Program-made: the position numbers and the translations under genes
The notes under the pieces: model-generated
Seen by the model: the letters and a program-made list of their open reading frames with translations, nothing else
Told to the model about the DNA's origin: nothing
The model's database searches: none
Assembly (NCBI RefSeq): GCF_000515115.1
Contig: NZ_AZXF01000022.1
Span: 48,487-112,486, forward strand
Source: Nocardiopsis sp. CNT312
Lineage (GTDB): Bacteria > Actinomycetota > Actinomycetes > Streptosporangiales > Streptosporangiaceae
Reading direction: 5' to 3'
DNA: 64,000 nucleotides
Part shown: positions 43,831-53,391 of the stretch, piece by piece
Position numbering within the stretch: the stretch's first letter is position 1
Layout of the letters: each line of letters starts with the position of its first letter

Positions 43831-44291
43831 ACTGGAGTCGGCACCTTCGTCACGAAGAGGTTCCCGAATCACTCACCATGACATGAGGTGGGAACGGCTG
43901 CTACGGACACAGGTCTGCCCCTGGAACGGCGGTCCTAAAGGCCGGGTCAGCCGACCTTCATCGCTCCGTTCATCGCGATCAGCAGCGTCTCGCCGGGCGT
44001 CGCCCGCCCTCTACGCGCAGAGGACCACCCAACCGTTACCAGCCCGGACACGCGATGGCCCACCTGAATAGACCCTGAACTGCACTGATAGGCGCGGAGG
44101 GGTGGCCGCAGGGCACACCTACCCGCTGGCCCCCGTGTGGGCCCACCCGTTGGCCCTGACGCACATCGTGCTCACTCGGCACCCCCCACAAGTCCCTCCC
44201 TCCGCTGGACTCGACACCGCACCGCGCACAACAAACCGGGGGTGGTACCGGCCCGTGCCGGTACCACCCCAAGAGCGCGCCTGCTCTCCGG
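43831..44291. other. Gene-free left end of the island
   Basis: No convincing gene on either strand; short open frames here have irregular composition. There is no integrase or transposase recognisable next to the repeat. A CTTCGT...ACGAAG inverted repeat lies near 43847, and the base composition is slightly less GC-rich than the genes around it. Confidence 0.5.
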
Positions 44292-44810
44292 TCAGGCCCT
44301 CATCGCCTGCCACTGGCGCACCAGATGGGCCAACTCAGCGAACTCACCCCCGCCACCAGGGGTCGGAGAAGACACCCGAGCGGGCACAGAAGCGTCGGCG
44401 GCGGCAAGGAGATCACCGCCGCCAAGCCCCGCAGGCCCCAAACGCCCCGGCCTCGTACCCCCGGCTCCGGTTCCGGGGTAGCGGAAGCGCTCCTCCGCAC
44501 GCACCAGATAAGGACGCACCCCGCGCACCCCGTCATCGTCCACACACCACCCGAGCCGCCCCAGATACGGGTTCCGCACACGCCGCACCTCAACCACTCC
44601 CTCGAACACGCCGCTCTCGACACAGGCACGCGCACCCACACCCACCGGAGGCTCCGGGGCGGGAGCGGCCTCCAGACCCGCCCACACCTCCCGCCCCTGC
44701 CCCAGACGCGGACGGGGCCGAGGCACCTCCCCCGGCCGCACCGGCACGGCCGGGCGGCCCACCGGGCTGCACAACACCGCGGCCAGCACCGCCCCGAGCA
44801 CCCACCGCAC
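44292..44810 (-). CDS. Conserved-looking hypothetical protein
   Basis: 172 residues. A hydrophobic N-terminus (LGAVLAAVLCSPVG) is followed by a proline-rich stretch. A compact segment reads VRRVRNPYLGRLGWCVDDDGVRGVRPYLVR. The end is EFAELAHLVRQWQAM. The DDxxVRxVRPYLV pattern recurs in small actinomycete proteins often placed near XRE/DUF397 pairs, as here. Function unknown. 44811-45120 upstream contains a candidate operator for the divergent XRE gene but no further gene. Confidence 0.5.
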   Translation of the reverse strand: MRWVLGAVLAAVLCSPVGRPAVPVRPGEVPRPRPRLGQGREVWAGLEAAPAPEPPVGVGARACVESGVFEGVVEVRRVRNPYLGRLGWCVDDDGVRGVRPYLVRAEERFRYPGTGAGGTRPGRLGPAGLGGGDLLAAADASVPARVSSPTPGGGGEFAELAHLVRQWQAMRA

Positions 44811-45002
44811 CCGCGCACCCCAACCCCGGCAGCGCCTGGTCGGTTATCGCCCTGGCCAGCCCTACGGCGACCGGCCCCGGTTCCTTCCACGAACACACGA
44901 CTTCCCTCACGTCACATCCACCTCACCCGTTCTGTGCCATCAGCGTTGAACCGCCGCGTTCCACAGGGCCATGGCCCGTGCGGCGATCGTGCGTCCATCA
45001 TG

Positions 45003-45020
45003 ATTTGCAACGACGCAAAT
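45003..45020. promoter_or_regulatory. Candidate XRE operator
   Basis: ATTTGC and GCAAAT form a 6-bp inverted repeat with a 6-bp spacer, about 100 bp upstream of the XRE gene in a locally AT-rich promoter region. Regulator not proven. Confidence 0.35.
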
Positions 45021-45120
45021 TACAAGCGACGCATTCCGATAGGCGAATATTATGTAGCGATGTGAATACGGTGGGAATGGGAAGATGGCAGCGGCACAGC
45101 AGCGATCCCAGGAGGTGGAG

Positions 45121-45975
45121 ATGCCCGAGGGCACTCCGGTGCACGGCTCCCCGGCCCGACGGCACTACCTGATCAGCCAGCTCAAACGGCTACGCACCCG
45201 GACAGGCCTGTCGCAGGAGGAGGCCGCCGAGGAGATGGGCTGGCACAAGTCCAAGGTCTCGCGCATGGAGAACGGCAAGTGGAAGCGCCTGAGCGGCCCG
45301 GAGATCGACGCCCTGTGCCGCTTCTACCAAGCCCCCGACGACCTGCGCGAGGAACTCACCCGTATCGCCAAAGCCGCCAGCCGCAGCCGTGCCGCCTGGT
45401 GGAACGCCTACGAGGACGTCCCGGGCGGCGCCTACTACCCCCTGGAGTACGAGGCCGACCAGATCCTGGAGTACACCATCGGCCTGTTCGGCGGGCTCGC
45501 CCAGCACCCCGACTACATCCGCGCGCTCATGGCCCGCGGCGTGGTCCCCGACGAGAGCGAGCGCGAACGCCGCGTGCAGGTCCGTCTGGAGCGCACCCGC
45601 AACATCCTGGACCGCCCGAACCCGCCCCAGATGTGGTGGATCATCGACGAGCCGGTCCTGACCTGCCAGGTCGGCGGCCCGGACGTGATGCGCACGCAGT
45701 TGGAGCACGTCCTGGAGCTGAGCGAGCACCCCCGCATCGACCTCCAGGTGCTGCCCCAGTCACAGGGCATGAGCCTCAACTACGGGTTCTGCCTGCTCCG
45801 CCTGGGCGACGACCGCGTCGGGCACGTCGACGTCCCGCCCCAGGGTCTGCTGTTCGACGCCCCCGACGACATCGAGCACCACGTGCTCAGGTTCCACCAC
45901 CTGCAGGCGGCCGCCCTACCCTTGGACCACTCCCGCGAGCTGATCCGCCGAAGGATCACCGAACTCAACCCCTGA
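45121..45975 (+). CDS. XRE-family regulator with DUF5753 domain (second copy)
   Basis: 284 residues, the same length and layout as the one at 7767. The HTH is ISQLKRLRTRTGLSQEEAAE and MGWHKSKVSRMENGK; the DUF5753 part has WWIIDEPVLTCQVGG and RIDLQVLPQ. ATG 45121 follows GGAGGTGGAG, which decides the start against an ATG at 45085. Its stop overlaps the next start (TGATG). The island carries it, so it may control island genes; that is inference. Confidence 0.9.
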   Translation: MPEGTPVHGSPARRHYLISQLKRLRTRTGLSQEEAAEEMGWHKSKVSRMENGKWKRLSGPEIDALCRFYQAPDDLREELTRIAKAASRSRAAWWNAYEDVPGGAYYPLEYEADQILEYTIGLFGGLAQHPDYIRALMARGVVPDESERERRVQVRLERTRNILDRPNPPQMWWIIDEPVLTCQVGGPDVMRTQLEHVLELSEHPRIDLQVLPQSQGMSLNYGFCLLRLGDDRVGHVDVPPQGLLFDAPDDIEHHVLRFHHLQAAALPLDHSRELIRRRITELNP

Positions 45976-46190
45976 TGCGAGGCCTCGCGATGAACACCAC
46001 CCCCGGCAACGGCTACTCCCCCGCTCCGCACGGTTGGCACGTGTCGAGCCACAGCAACGAGGCCGGCACCTGCGTCGAGGTCGCCCAAGGCCCGGTGACC
46101 GGCGTCCGCGACAGCCAGCACCCCGACCACGGCGCCCTGTTCTTCCCCGCCGACGCGTGGACGGGCTTCATCACGGGGGTCTCGATGTGA
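45975..46190 (+). CDS. DUF397 family protein
   Basis: 71 residues with a single DUF397 signature (GWHVSSHSNEAGTCVEVAQG, VRDSQHPDHGALFF, DAWTGFITGV). ATG 45975 overlaps the XRE stop; ATG 45990 is the alternative. It is the small partner of the XRE protein. Compared with 8618-8872 it has only one copy of the N-terminal motif. Confidence 0.85.
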   Translation: MRGLAMNTTPGNGYSPAPHGWHVSSHSNEAGTCVEVAQGPVTGVRDSQHPDHGALFFPADAWTGFITGVSM

Positions 46191-46297
46191 CGGGGCACCC
46201 GGCGCCCCCGCGTTCTCAACGGATGCTCAGAGCGTGCTCAGAACGCACTCACGAGGGCGAGTGGAGGGGGCGGGCGGATCCGGCCGGGCGCGGCCCC

Positions 46298-47119
46298 TCA
46301 CCGGTCCGCGATGACCAGCCCCTGGCGGGTGGTGACCGTGAAGGGTCCCCGCCGGAGCCGTTCCTCCAGATCCCTTGCGGCCTGCTCCAACGCCGCCTCG
46401 AAGGGGACCCCGGCCTGGTCGGCCCACGCCCGGTAGGACCCCAGGTGCGCCAGCACCGGCTCGGGGGTGTCCACCTCGATCACCCCCGACAGCTCCTCCA
46501 CCCGCACCCGCGCAAAGTGGGCACCGAACGCCTCCCCTGCGTCCTCCAGCGGGAAGTGCTCGGACAGCTTGATCCGGCGCGGCCCCCGCCCGGTGCCCAG
46601 CACGGTGCCCGCCGCCGCAGACCACAGTCGGTCGATCTCGTGCTTGTCCGCCCGGGAGTTGGTGGAGGCCACCACCCGGCCGCCGGGCCCGAGCACGCGC
46701 GCGAACTCGGCGATCCCTCGGGCGGGGTCGGGCAGGTGGTAGAGCATGTGCATCGCCAGCACCGCGTCCACGCTCCGCTCGCCCAGGGGCAGACGGGCGG
46801 CGTCCGCGCACACCACCGGGGCCTGGAGCGCGCCCAGCAGGGAGGCGGACACGTCCAGGCCCACGGCCCGGACGTCGGGCCTGTCGGTGCGGACGCGGTG
46901 CAGGTAGCGGCCGTTGCCGCAGCCCACGTCCGCCCACACTCCGCCCCGGTCCGCGAGGCGGTCCAGGGCCAGGCCGGGCAGGTCGAAGACGGGGCGCTGG
47001 TAGTCGTACAGGCGCTGGCGGGCGCCCAGGTCACGGTCGTCGCGGTAGGCGCTGTCGGCCAGGACGCGGTGGTCGGTGGTGGCCCGGGCGGAGGGGTGAG
47101 CGGACTCCATAGGGGTCAT
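46298..47119 (-). CDS. Class I SAM-dependent methyltransferase
   Basis: 273 residues. Motif I is VWADVGCGNGRYLHRV and the acidic loop is AVGLDVSASLLGAL. Later marks are PLGERSVDAVLAMHMLYHLPDP and VLGPGGRVVAS, typical of the UbiE/COQ5-like group. ATG 47119 overlaps the regulator's stop (ATGA). The substrate is unknown; it could modify the lanthipeptide or an unrelated metabolite. It runs opposite to the lanthipeptide operon. Confidence 0.85.
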   Translation of the reverse strand: MTPMESAHPSARATTDHRVLADSAYRDDRDLGARQRLYDYQRPVFDLPGLALDRLADRGGVWADVGCGNGRYLHRVRTDRPDVRAVGLDVSASLLGALQAPVVCADAARLPLGERSVDAVLAMHMLYHLPDPARGIAEFARVLGPGGRVVASTNSRADKHEIDRLWSAAAGTVLGTGRGPRRIKLSEHFPLEDAGEAFGAHFARVRVEELSGVIEVDTPEPVLAHLGSYRAWADQAGVPFEAALEQAARDLEERLRRGPFTVTTRQGLVIADR

Positions 47120-48480
47120 CGTGCCGCAACGGGTGCGCGTGCGGCCAGCGGTCCCGGGTGGCGGCAGAACTCGGTCACGTGCGCGTGGATCCGGCGGGCC
47201 GCTTCGGCGTCGGTGGTGGCGGTGACGAGACGGGCCAGACGCTGGGCGCGCTGGGTGATGCTGGCGGTGCGGTGCTGGGGCGGGGCGGCGGTGATGACCT
47301 GGACCTGTTCCAGGGCGGCGTCGGGCTCGCGTGCGTGGATGTGGGCGCTGGCCAGGTCCAGGCGGGCGGCCAGCAGGTCTCCGAAGGAGCGGTCGAGTGC
47401 TGATGCCTCGGTGTAGAGCCGGATCGCCCGGTGGGCGTGTTCGACGCTGCGGTGGCGGTCGCGGGGGGTGGCGAACATGAGCAGGCTGCTGCTGGCGTAG
47501 GCGTGGACCTTGGCCTCGGGGAAGCCGAACACCCCGGGGAGGAGGTGCTGGCGGCTGTGCTCGTGGGCGGCGCCGATCGCCGCGAGGGCCTGCCGGTGGT
47601 CGCCCTGGGCCGCGCAGGCGCGGGCGCGCAGGGCGTGGAGGCGGGCCAGGTTGCTGTCGGTCACGCGGTGGGTGAGGCCGTCTTCGGCCGCGTGTCGGGC
47701 GTCGCGGTAGCGGCCGTCCCAGTAGGCGATGAGGCTGTGCAGGGAGCGCACCCAGGCGCGGAGGCCGGGTTCGTGGACGCTGGTGGCGAGGGCCCACGCG
47801 GCGTCGGCGTTGGTGTCGGCGTGGGCGTACTGGCCCAGGTCCAGGCAGACGTGGGCCTGCAGGCCCGCCAGGCGTGCGGCCGCGATGTGCAGCCGCCGGA
47901 TCTGGTCGGGGTGGGAGGTGGTCTCCACCAGCGCGAAGGTGTCGTCGCGCAGGCTTTTGATCTCGGTGTACAGGTCGGCCAGGGGGTGGGAGACGTAGTG
48001 GCGGGCGAGGCGGCCGATGTCGGCTTCGAGCAGGTCCAGGGCGGGCTCGTGCATGGCTTTGGCGAGGACGGCCCGGGTCTGGCGCAGGGTTCGGTGCGCG
48101 TCCCGGGCGAGTGTGCGGTCGAGTTCGCCCTCCTCTGAGCGGGGTGCGCCCCGCTCCGTTCGGGTGGGGTTCCTCGGCGCTGCAGGGGGTCGGGGTATGG
48201 GGGCGCCCAGGCTGGTGAGGACGGTGTGGACCGTGCTGGCGCGGGTGAGTCCCTGGCCGCTGATGGCGCGGGTGATGGTGCTCTGGGACACCTGGCACAT
48301 GTTGGCCAGTGCCTCGTGGGTGAGGTCGGGTGCGTGGCGGCTGAGCAGGCGTAGGACCTGTCGGGCGTCGCGGGCGTCGACGGCCTGCACCATCTCCGGA
48401 AGCCGCCAGAGGTGTTCGGGGATGCAGGTGCACGGGCGGTGCCGGGTGCGGCGTTCTTTTCCGCAGTTCCCGCAGATCAT
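47116..48480 (-). CDS. Regulator with zinc-ribbon N-terminus, HTH and TPR-like repeats
   Basis: 454 residues. The N-terminus is MICGNCG followed by CTC, a probable zinc ribbon. A helix-turn-helix follows (LTHEALANMCQVSQSTITRAISG). The rest is tetratricopeptide-like helices over about residues 150-440. Such proteins sense small signals or peptides in actinomycetes. ATG 48480 with GAAAGG five bases away is preferred to TTG 48495. It diverges from the lanthipeptide operon across 286 bp, so it is a natural candidate for its regulator. Confidence 0.8.
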   Translation of the reverse strand: MICGNCGKERRTRHRPCTCIPEHLWRLPEMVQAVDARDARQVLRLLSRHAPDLTHEALANMCQVSQSTITRAISGQGLTRASTVHTVLTSLGAPIPRPPAAPRNPTRTERGAPRSEEGELDRTLARDAHRTLRQTRAVLAKAMHEPALDLLEADIGRLARHYVSHPLADLYTEIKSLRDDTFALVETTSHPDQIRRLHIAAARLAGLQAHVCLDLGQYAHADTNADAAWALATSVHEPGLRAWVRSLHSLIAYWDGRYRDARHAAEDGLTHRVTDSNLARLHALRARACAAQGDHRQALAAIGAAHEHSRQHLLPGVFGFPEAKVHAYASSSLLMFATPRDRHRSVEHAHRAIRLYTEASALDRSFGDLLAARLDLASAHIHAREPDAALEQVQVITAAPPQHRTASITQRAQRLARLVTATTDAEAARRIHAHVTEFCRHPGPLAARAPVAAR

Positions 48481-48766
48481 GGCGGCCTTTCGCAAAAGAG
48501 AGCTATTTGCCAGTTTTGTCGTTTTCGTGATCTTTGAGGGGTGCCAGGATCACGGTCGCGTCCTCGCTGTTGAAGTGCGGTGAATCGAACACATCGGATA
48601 CCCGTGAAGGCGCATATGCGTCATCGCATGGTGCCCTCTTCCGTGGTCGACGATACTTCCCACGACACCGTGTGAGGACCTGCGGTGCGTCAGACGTGAG
48701 ACGCCCGCTCCTCCGGCTTTTGTACCGGCCGCAGGACCGTACCGACAACGACCCGGGAGCCATTCC
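48481..48766. promoter_or_regulatory. Divergent promoter region of the lanthipeptide operon
   Basis: 286 bp without a gene. It is less GC-rich than its flanks and contains a perfect 10-bp palindrome CGCATATGCG at 48611-48620 and a CGGGAGCC ribosome site before ATG 48767. A perfect -10/-35 pair could not be assigned. Confidence 0.5.
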
Positions 48767-50044
48767 ATGAAAGACGCCGCGACCGTCGATTCCGCCCAGG
48801 CCGCGCATCTGCGCGAAGAACTCGTCGCCCGGCTCGTCGACGACAAAACGATCGTCTCCCCCGGCGTCGAGGAGGCGATGCTCGCGGTACCTCGGGAACG
48901 GTTCGCCCCCGGGACACCACTGGAGGAGGTCTACCACCCCTACAACGCGGTCATCACCAAGACGGACGGCAGCGGTGTCCAGTTGAGTTCGGTGTCAGCG
49001 CCCCAGATCCAGGCGATGATGCTGGAACAGGCCCGGCTCCGGCCGGGACACCGTGTCCTGGAGATCGGCTCGGGCGGCTACAACGCGGCCCTCATCGCGG
49101 AGATCGTCGGCCCCTCCGGTGAGGTCACCACGGTCGACATCGACCCCGAGGTCACCGATCGGACCCGGTCCCTGCTGCCGGAGAACGGCTACGACCGGGT
49201 CCGGGTGATCACCGCCGACGCCGAGAGCGGGATTCCCGAACACGGCCCCTACGACCGGATCATCGTCACCGTCGGAACGTGGGACATCCCTCCGGGCTGG
49301 GTGGAGAACCTGGCCGAGGAGGGACGCCTCGTCGTTCCACTGCGCATGCGCAACCTCACGCGCTCGATCGGCTTCGCCAAGGCCGAGGACCGCCTGGTCG
49401 GCGACTCCGCCCACGTGTGCGGTTTCGTTCCCATGCAGGGGGCCGGGGAGCACAGGGAGACCCTGCTGCTGGTCAACGGAACCGAGGAGATCGGGCTGCG
49501 TTTCGACGACGAGACGCCTGCCGACCCACAAAGGCTCGACAACGCGGTGCGCACACCGCGCGCCGAGACGTGGACCGGGGCGACGGCCCTGCTGCAGGAA
49601 CCGATCGGTGTCCTGCAGTTGTATCTGGCCACCCACCTGCCGGGCTTTTGCACCATGGCTGTGGACCCGGAACTGGACACCGGGCTGGTCGCCCCGAGCA
49701 ACCGCCGTTCCTCCATGGCAGCTGTCGCGGGCGGCGACTTCGCCTACCTCGCCACCCGCCGCACACCGGACGACACCTCGGTCGAATACGGGGTGCACGC
49801 CTTCGGCCCCGGCAGCGAGGCGTTCGCCGAGACCGTGGCCGAGCACGTGCGCGCATGGCACCGCGACCAGCGCGGAGGGCCGGGGCCGCGTATCGAAGTC
49901 TTCCCTGCCTCGACGCCCGCCGAGCGGCTGACCGGCGAGGCGGTCATCACCAAGCGGCACTGCCGCATCACGTTCTCCTGGCCTCCGGCGTCCGACCAGG
50001 GCCGGGGCCAGGTGTTCCCTCCGACCTCAACACAAGGAGAGTGA
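48767..50044 (+). CDS. FxLD-system methyltransferase (PIMT-like)
   Basis: 425 residues. The N-terminal half is a protein-L-isoaspartate O-methyltransferase fold: LSSVSAPQIQAMMLEQARLRPG, VLEIGSGGYNAALIAEIVG (SAM motif) and EEGRLVVPLRM. The second half is an extension found in methyltransferases of FxLD lanthipeptide loci. In related systems PIMT enzymes methylate Asp to give aspartimide or isoAsp, so the D-G pair in the precursor core is the likely target. It is the first gene of the operon. Confidence 0.9.
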   Translation: MKDAATVDSAQAAHLREELVARLVDDKTIVSPGVEEAMLAVPRERFAPGTPLEEVYHPYNAVITKTDGSGVQLSSVSAPQIQAMMLEQARLRPGHRVLEIGSGGYNAALIAEIVGPSGEVTTVDIDPEVTDRTRSLLPENGYDRVRVITADAESGIPEHGPYDRIIVTVGTWDIPPGWVENLAEEGRLVVPLRMRNLTRSIGFAKAEDRLVGDSAHVCGFVPMQGAGEHRETLLLVNGTEEIGLRFDDETPADPQRLDNAVRTPRAETWTGATALLQEPIGVLQLYLATHLPGFCTMAVDPELDTGLVAPSNRRSSMAAVAGGDFAYLATRRTPDDTSVEYGVHAFGPGSEAFAETVAEHVRAWHRDQRGGPGPRIEVFPASTPAERLTGEAVITKRHCRITFSWPPASDQGRGQVFPPTSTQGE

Positions 50045-50049
50045 CCCGC

Positions 50050-50250
50050 ATGATCGGTTCCACCGCCGGCGGCTCGGCGGCCCTGGCCGAACGGCCCGCC
50101 GTGTCCGAGGACGACTTCGCGCTGGACGTGCGCGTGGTCGTGGCCACCCACCCCGTCGGCAAGCTGATGTGCAACACCGGCGACGGTTGCGGCAACACGT
50201 GCCAGGGGACGGCGTCGGCCTGCAATTCCTACGTCTCCGACCCGGTCTGA
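50050..50250 (+). CDS. FxLD-class lanthipeptide precursor
   Basis: 66 residues. The leader (to about residue 37) carries the class motif FALD at 23-26 (SEDDFALDVRVVV). The core (about 39-66) has Cys at 41, 47, 51 and 58 and Ser/Thr at 43, 50, 54, 56, 60 and 63. This allows up to four (methyl)lanthionines. D45-G46 is a classic isoAsp-prone site and fits the methyltransferase. ATG 50050 has AAGGAG ten bases upstream; it starts 5 bp after the methyltransferase stop. Ring topology cannot be read from sequence. Confidence 0.93.
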   Translation: MIGSTAGGSAALAERPAVSEDDFALDVRVVVATHPVGKLMCNTGDGCGNTCQGTASACNSYVSDPV

Positions 50251-50343
50251 CCGACCCAGCGCGGCGGGCGGTCGACGCCCTCTTCGCCGACTGCCCGCCG
50301 CCCTCTCCCCCTTTTGCCCGTGCCGAGGACGCGAGGTTGCACC

Positions 50344-53300
50344 ATGGCCAAACGATCCCCCCGTGCCTACGAGTGGTCGGGCGGGGCGCTGCTGCGTGCC
50401 AGTACGAGCCCCGAAGACCTGGACGTCCCCGAGGACCTGGTGTCGGAACACTCACCCGCGCGCGGGCTGGAGTGGCTGGCGCGACTGTGGGAGCGCCGGG
50501 AGGTGCGCGATGCGCTGTCCGCGGCCAACCCGGGGCTGTGCTCCCAGATCACCGGCGCCCTGTCCGGCCGCCGCCTCGACGACCGGAGGGTGCGCAAGAC
50601 ACTGCTGTCGGTGGTGTCGTACCTGGCGCGCTGGGAGCGTCCGACCCCGTTCGGCCTGTTCGCGGGAACCGCGCCGGTCTCCATCGGTGCAGCGGCCCAC
50701 ACGGTCTGGGGCGACGGCCACCGGGTCGCCCTGCGGGCCGACTCCGAATGGCTGTCCGACATCATCGCCCGTCTGCACCGGTGCCCCGCCCTGGTGGAGC
50801 GGCTGCACGTGGCCGCCAACAACACCGGGCAGGTGCGCGGAGCACGGTACGTCGTTCCCGGCCAATCGGCCGACGGACACTCCCTGCGCGCGGCCCCGGT
50901 CGAAGTGTCGGTACGCCACAGCCCACCCGTGGCACTGGCGCTGGAGATCGCCCGCACCCCGGTGCGCTACGAACGTGTGCGCGAACACCTCACCCTCGGC
51001 TTCCCCCACGTGGCCGGGGAGCAGATCACCGCGCTGCTGGAGGGCCTCATCGACCAGCACCTGCTGCTGACCGACCTGTGGGCGCCCATGTCCTGCACTG
51101 ACGCGCTCGCCCATCTGTGCGACACACTCGCCGCCGTACGGGCCGAGAACATCGACGAGATCGCCGACCTGGTGGCCGACCTCCACACCGTCCGGAGCCG
51201 CCTCGCCCACCCGGTGCGGCACACGGCCTGGTCTGAACGGGTTCCGGTCCTGGAGCGGATGCGGGAACTCTCCGACGTGGCACCGGTCCCCGTCATCGCG
51301 GACACCGTGCTCGACTGCCGCCTCGCTCTGCCCGAACGGGTGGTGCGCACCGTGGAGGAGGCGGCCGACGTCCTGACCCGCCTCACCCCCGAGCCGTTCG
51401 GGTCGGCCCAGTGGCGCGACTACCACGCGCGTTTCCGCGCACGCTACGGCGCGGGAGCGGTGGTGCCCGTGCTGGAACTGGTGGCCGACAGCGGGCTGGG
51501 GTGGCCCGCCGGATACCTGGGGGCCTCCCGTGGCCGCCCTCCCCGCATGCTGTCCGAACGCGACCACACCGTCCTGCGTCTGGTGCAGCAGGCCCAGGCC
51601 GCCGAAGAGGGGGAGATCGTCCTGACCGATTCCACGGTCACCGCCCTGGGGCCCGGTTCGGGAGAGGAGGTCCTTCCCCCGCCACGGGTGGAGGTGTGCG
51701 TCCAGATCCACGCCCCCACACCACGGGCGATCGAGAAGGGGGCGTACACGGTGGCCGTGACCGGGGCGCCGCGCCCGGCAAGCAGCATGGCCGGCCGTTT
51801 CGCCCACCTGCTCCCGGAGGAGGACCACGAGGCGCTCGCCCACGGTTTCCGGTCTCCCGAAGCCGGGACGGTCACGGCGCAGTTGACGTTCCCTCCGCGC
51901 AAACGGCGCAACGAGAACATCACCCGCACCTCTCGGCTCCTCCCGCACATCGTCCCCTTGGCCGAGCACCACCCGCCCGGCCCGGACGTGATCGGGGTCG
52001 ACGACATCGCGGTGAGCGCCGACGCCCACCGGTTCCACCTGCTGCGCCTGTCCACCGGGCAGCGTCTCGAACTCCGTGTGCCCCACGCCCTGGAGGCGGG
52101 CACCCACACCCCGCCGCTGGCCCGCTTCCTGGCCGAGGTCGCCAACGCGCGCCACGCGGTCTACGGGGGCTTCGACTTCGGCGCCGCCGCGCAGATGCCG
52201 TTCCTGCCGCGCGTGCGGTACGGGAACATCGTGCTCTCCCCGGCCCGGTGGCGGCTGGACGCACGCGACCTCCCCCGATTCGATCAGCACCGGCCCGTGT
52301 GGGACGAGGGGTTCGACCGCTGGCGCGCGCGGTGGCACGTCCCGGACCGGGCGGCACTGGTCGAACACGACCGGCACCTTCCCCTGGACCTGTCCCACCC
52401 AGTGCACCGCCACCTGCTCCGCCAACGGCTGGCCGCCCACGGCCAGGTGGAACTGCGCGAGACCGCCACCCGTGAGCAGGTGGCATGGCTGGGCCGCTCC
52501 CACGAACTCCTCTTCCCGCTGCGTGCCAGCGGGTCCGGCTCTGTGCACCGCACCGGTCCGGTGCGCCCGGTCTGCGTCGACGCGGCGCACCTGCCCGGAA
52601 GTTCCGTCACCAGGGCCCACCTGTACGCCCACCCCGACCGCTTCGACGAGATCCTCACCGGCCACCTGCCCGCGTTGACCTCGCTCCTTCCGGATTCGGC
52701 GCTGTGGTGGTTCCGGCGACACCGCGACCTGTCCCGGCCGGACGCCGACCGGTACCTGGAGCTGTACCTGCGCCTCGGTCCAGAACACTCCGGGGGATCC
52801 GCCGTCGAGCAGGTGCACGCCTGGGCACGGGACCTGCGGCACCAGCGCCTGCTGGCGCACCTGGAACTGGCCGCCTACGAACCGCAGACCGGGCGTTTCG
52901 GCCACGGGGAGGCGATGGAGGCGGCCGAGGCCGTGTTCGCGGCCGACTCTGCCGCGGCCCTGGCCCAGATCCGCGCCGCCCAAGGGCAGGGGGTCGATCC
53001 GCTGGCCCTGACCGCGGCCAGCATCGTCGATCTCGCCACCGGCTTCACCGACACCCCCGAGACGGGACTGGTGTGGCTGACCCAGGACCTGGCCCATACC
53101 CCCGGCCCGGTCGACCGCGCCGTCCGCAGCCGAGCCCTGGACCTGGCCTCCCCTGCCGGGGAGTCGCTGCTGCGGCTCGACGGGGTGGCGGAGGCCTGGG
53201 CCGAGCGGGCCTCAGCACTGTCCGGCTACCGCAAACGCCTGGCCGCCGAGCGCGACCCCCACAGCGTCCTGCGTTCCCTGGTGCACCTGCACCACGTGCG

Positions 53301-53391
53301 CGCACTGGAGATCGGTCCCGACAGCGAAGCGGCCACGATCCGCACAGCGCGGGCGATCGCCCTGTTCCACACCGAGTGGAGGTCCCCATGA
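50344..53391 (+). CDS. Lanthipeptide dehydratase LanB (full length)
   Basis: 1015 residues. The N-terminal glutamylation domain (about 1-690) has the LanB landmark WERPTPFGLFAG and ARRYV-like core strands with PRVRYGNIVLSPARWRL. The C-terminal elimination domain (about 720-1010) has LHDSALWWFRRHRD-type start (SALWWFRRHRDLSRPDADRY) and ends YEPQTGRFGHGEAMEAAE. It transfers Glu from glutamyl-tRNA to Ser/Thr of the core and eliminates it to give dehydroamino acids. It begins 93 bp after the precursor and its stop overlaps the LanC start (ATGA). Confidence 0.9.
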   Translation: MAKRSPRAYEWSGGALLRASTSPEDLDVPEDLVSEHSPARGLEWLARLWERREVRDALSAANPGLCSQITGALSGRRLDDRRVRKTLLSVVSYLARWERPTPFGLFAGTAPVSIGAAAHTVWGDGHRVALRADSEWLSDIIARLHRCPALVERLHVAANNTGQVRGARYVVPGQSADGHSLRAAPVEVSVRHSPPVALALEIARTPVRYERVREHLTLGFPHVAGEQITALLEGLIDQHLLLTDLWAPMSCTDALAHLCDTLAAVRAENIDEIADLVADLHTVRSRLAHPVRHTAWSERVPVLERMRELSDVAPVPVIADTVLDCRLALPERVVRTVEEAADVLTRLTPEPFGSAQWRDYHARFRARYGAGAVVPVLELVADSGLGWPAGYLGASRGRPPRMLSERDHTVLRLVQQAQAAEEGEIVLTDSTVTALGPGSGEEVLPPPRVEVCVQIHAPTPRAIEKGAYTVAVTGAPRPASSMAGRFAHLLPEEDHEALAHGFRSPEAGTVTAQLTFPPRKRRNENITRTSRLLPHIVPLAEHHPPGPDVIGVDDIAVSADAHRFHLLRLSTGQRLELRVPHALEAGTHTPPLARFLAEVANARHAVYGGFDFGAAAQMPFLPRVRYGNIVLSPARWRLDARDLPRFDQHRPVWDEGFDRWRARWHVPDRAALVEHDRHLPLDLSHPVHRHLLRQRLAAHGQVELRETATREQVAWLGRSHELLFPLRASGSGSVHRTGPVRPVCVDAAHLPGSSVTRAHLYAHPDRFDEILTGHLPALTSLLPDSALWWFRRHRDLSRPDADRYLELYLRLGPEHSGGSAVEQVHAWARDLRHQRLLAHLELAAYEPQTGRFGHGEAMEAAEAVFAADSAAALAQIRAAQGQGVDPLALTAASIVDLATGFTDTPETGLVWLTQDLAHTPGPVDRAVRSRALDLASPAGESLLRLDGVAEAWAERASALSGYRKRLAAERDPHSVLRSLVHLHHVRALEIGPDSEAATIRTARAIALFHTEWRSP

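Noticed and set aside
43831..44291. Integrase or tRNA expected next to the island's left repeat
   Set aside because: No recombinase motif, tRNA fold or CCA-type 3' end was found; the repeat derives from a protein gene.
44102..45172. Long plus-strand frame rich in Pro, His, Thr and Arg
   Set aside because: It is a reverse-frame shadow of the gene at 44292-44810 and runs on through a promoter region.
47120..48433. N-terminal extension of the methyltransferase frame to 711 residues
   Set aside because: The extension is an out-of-frame reading of the TPR regulator gene. The methyltransferase begins at ATG 47119 in an ATGA overlap.
50182..50250. Thiopeptide precursor
   Set aside because: The FALD leader motif, LanC with zinc ligands and full LanB favour a lanthipeptide. 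There is no YcaO or cycloaddition enzyme in the operon.
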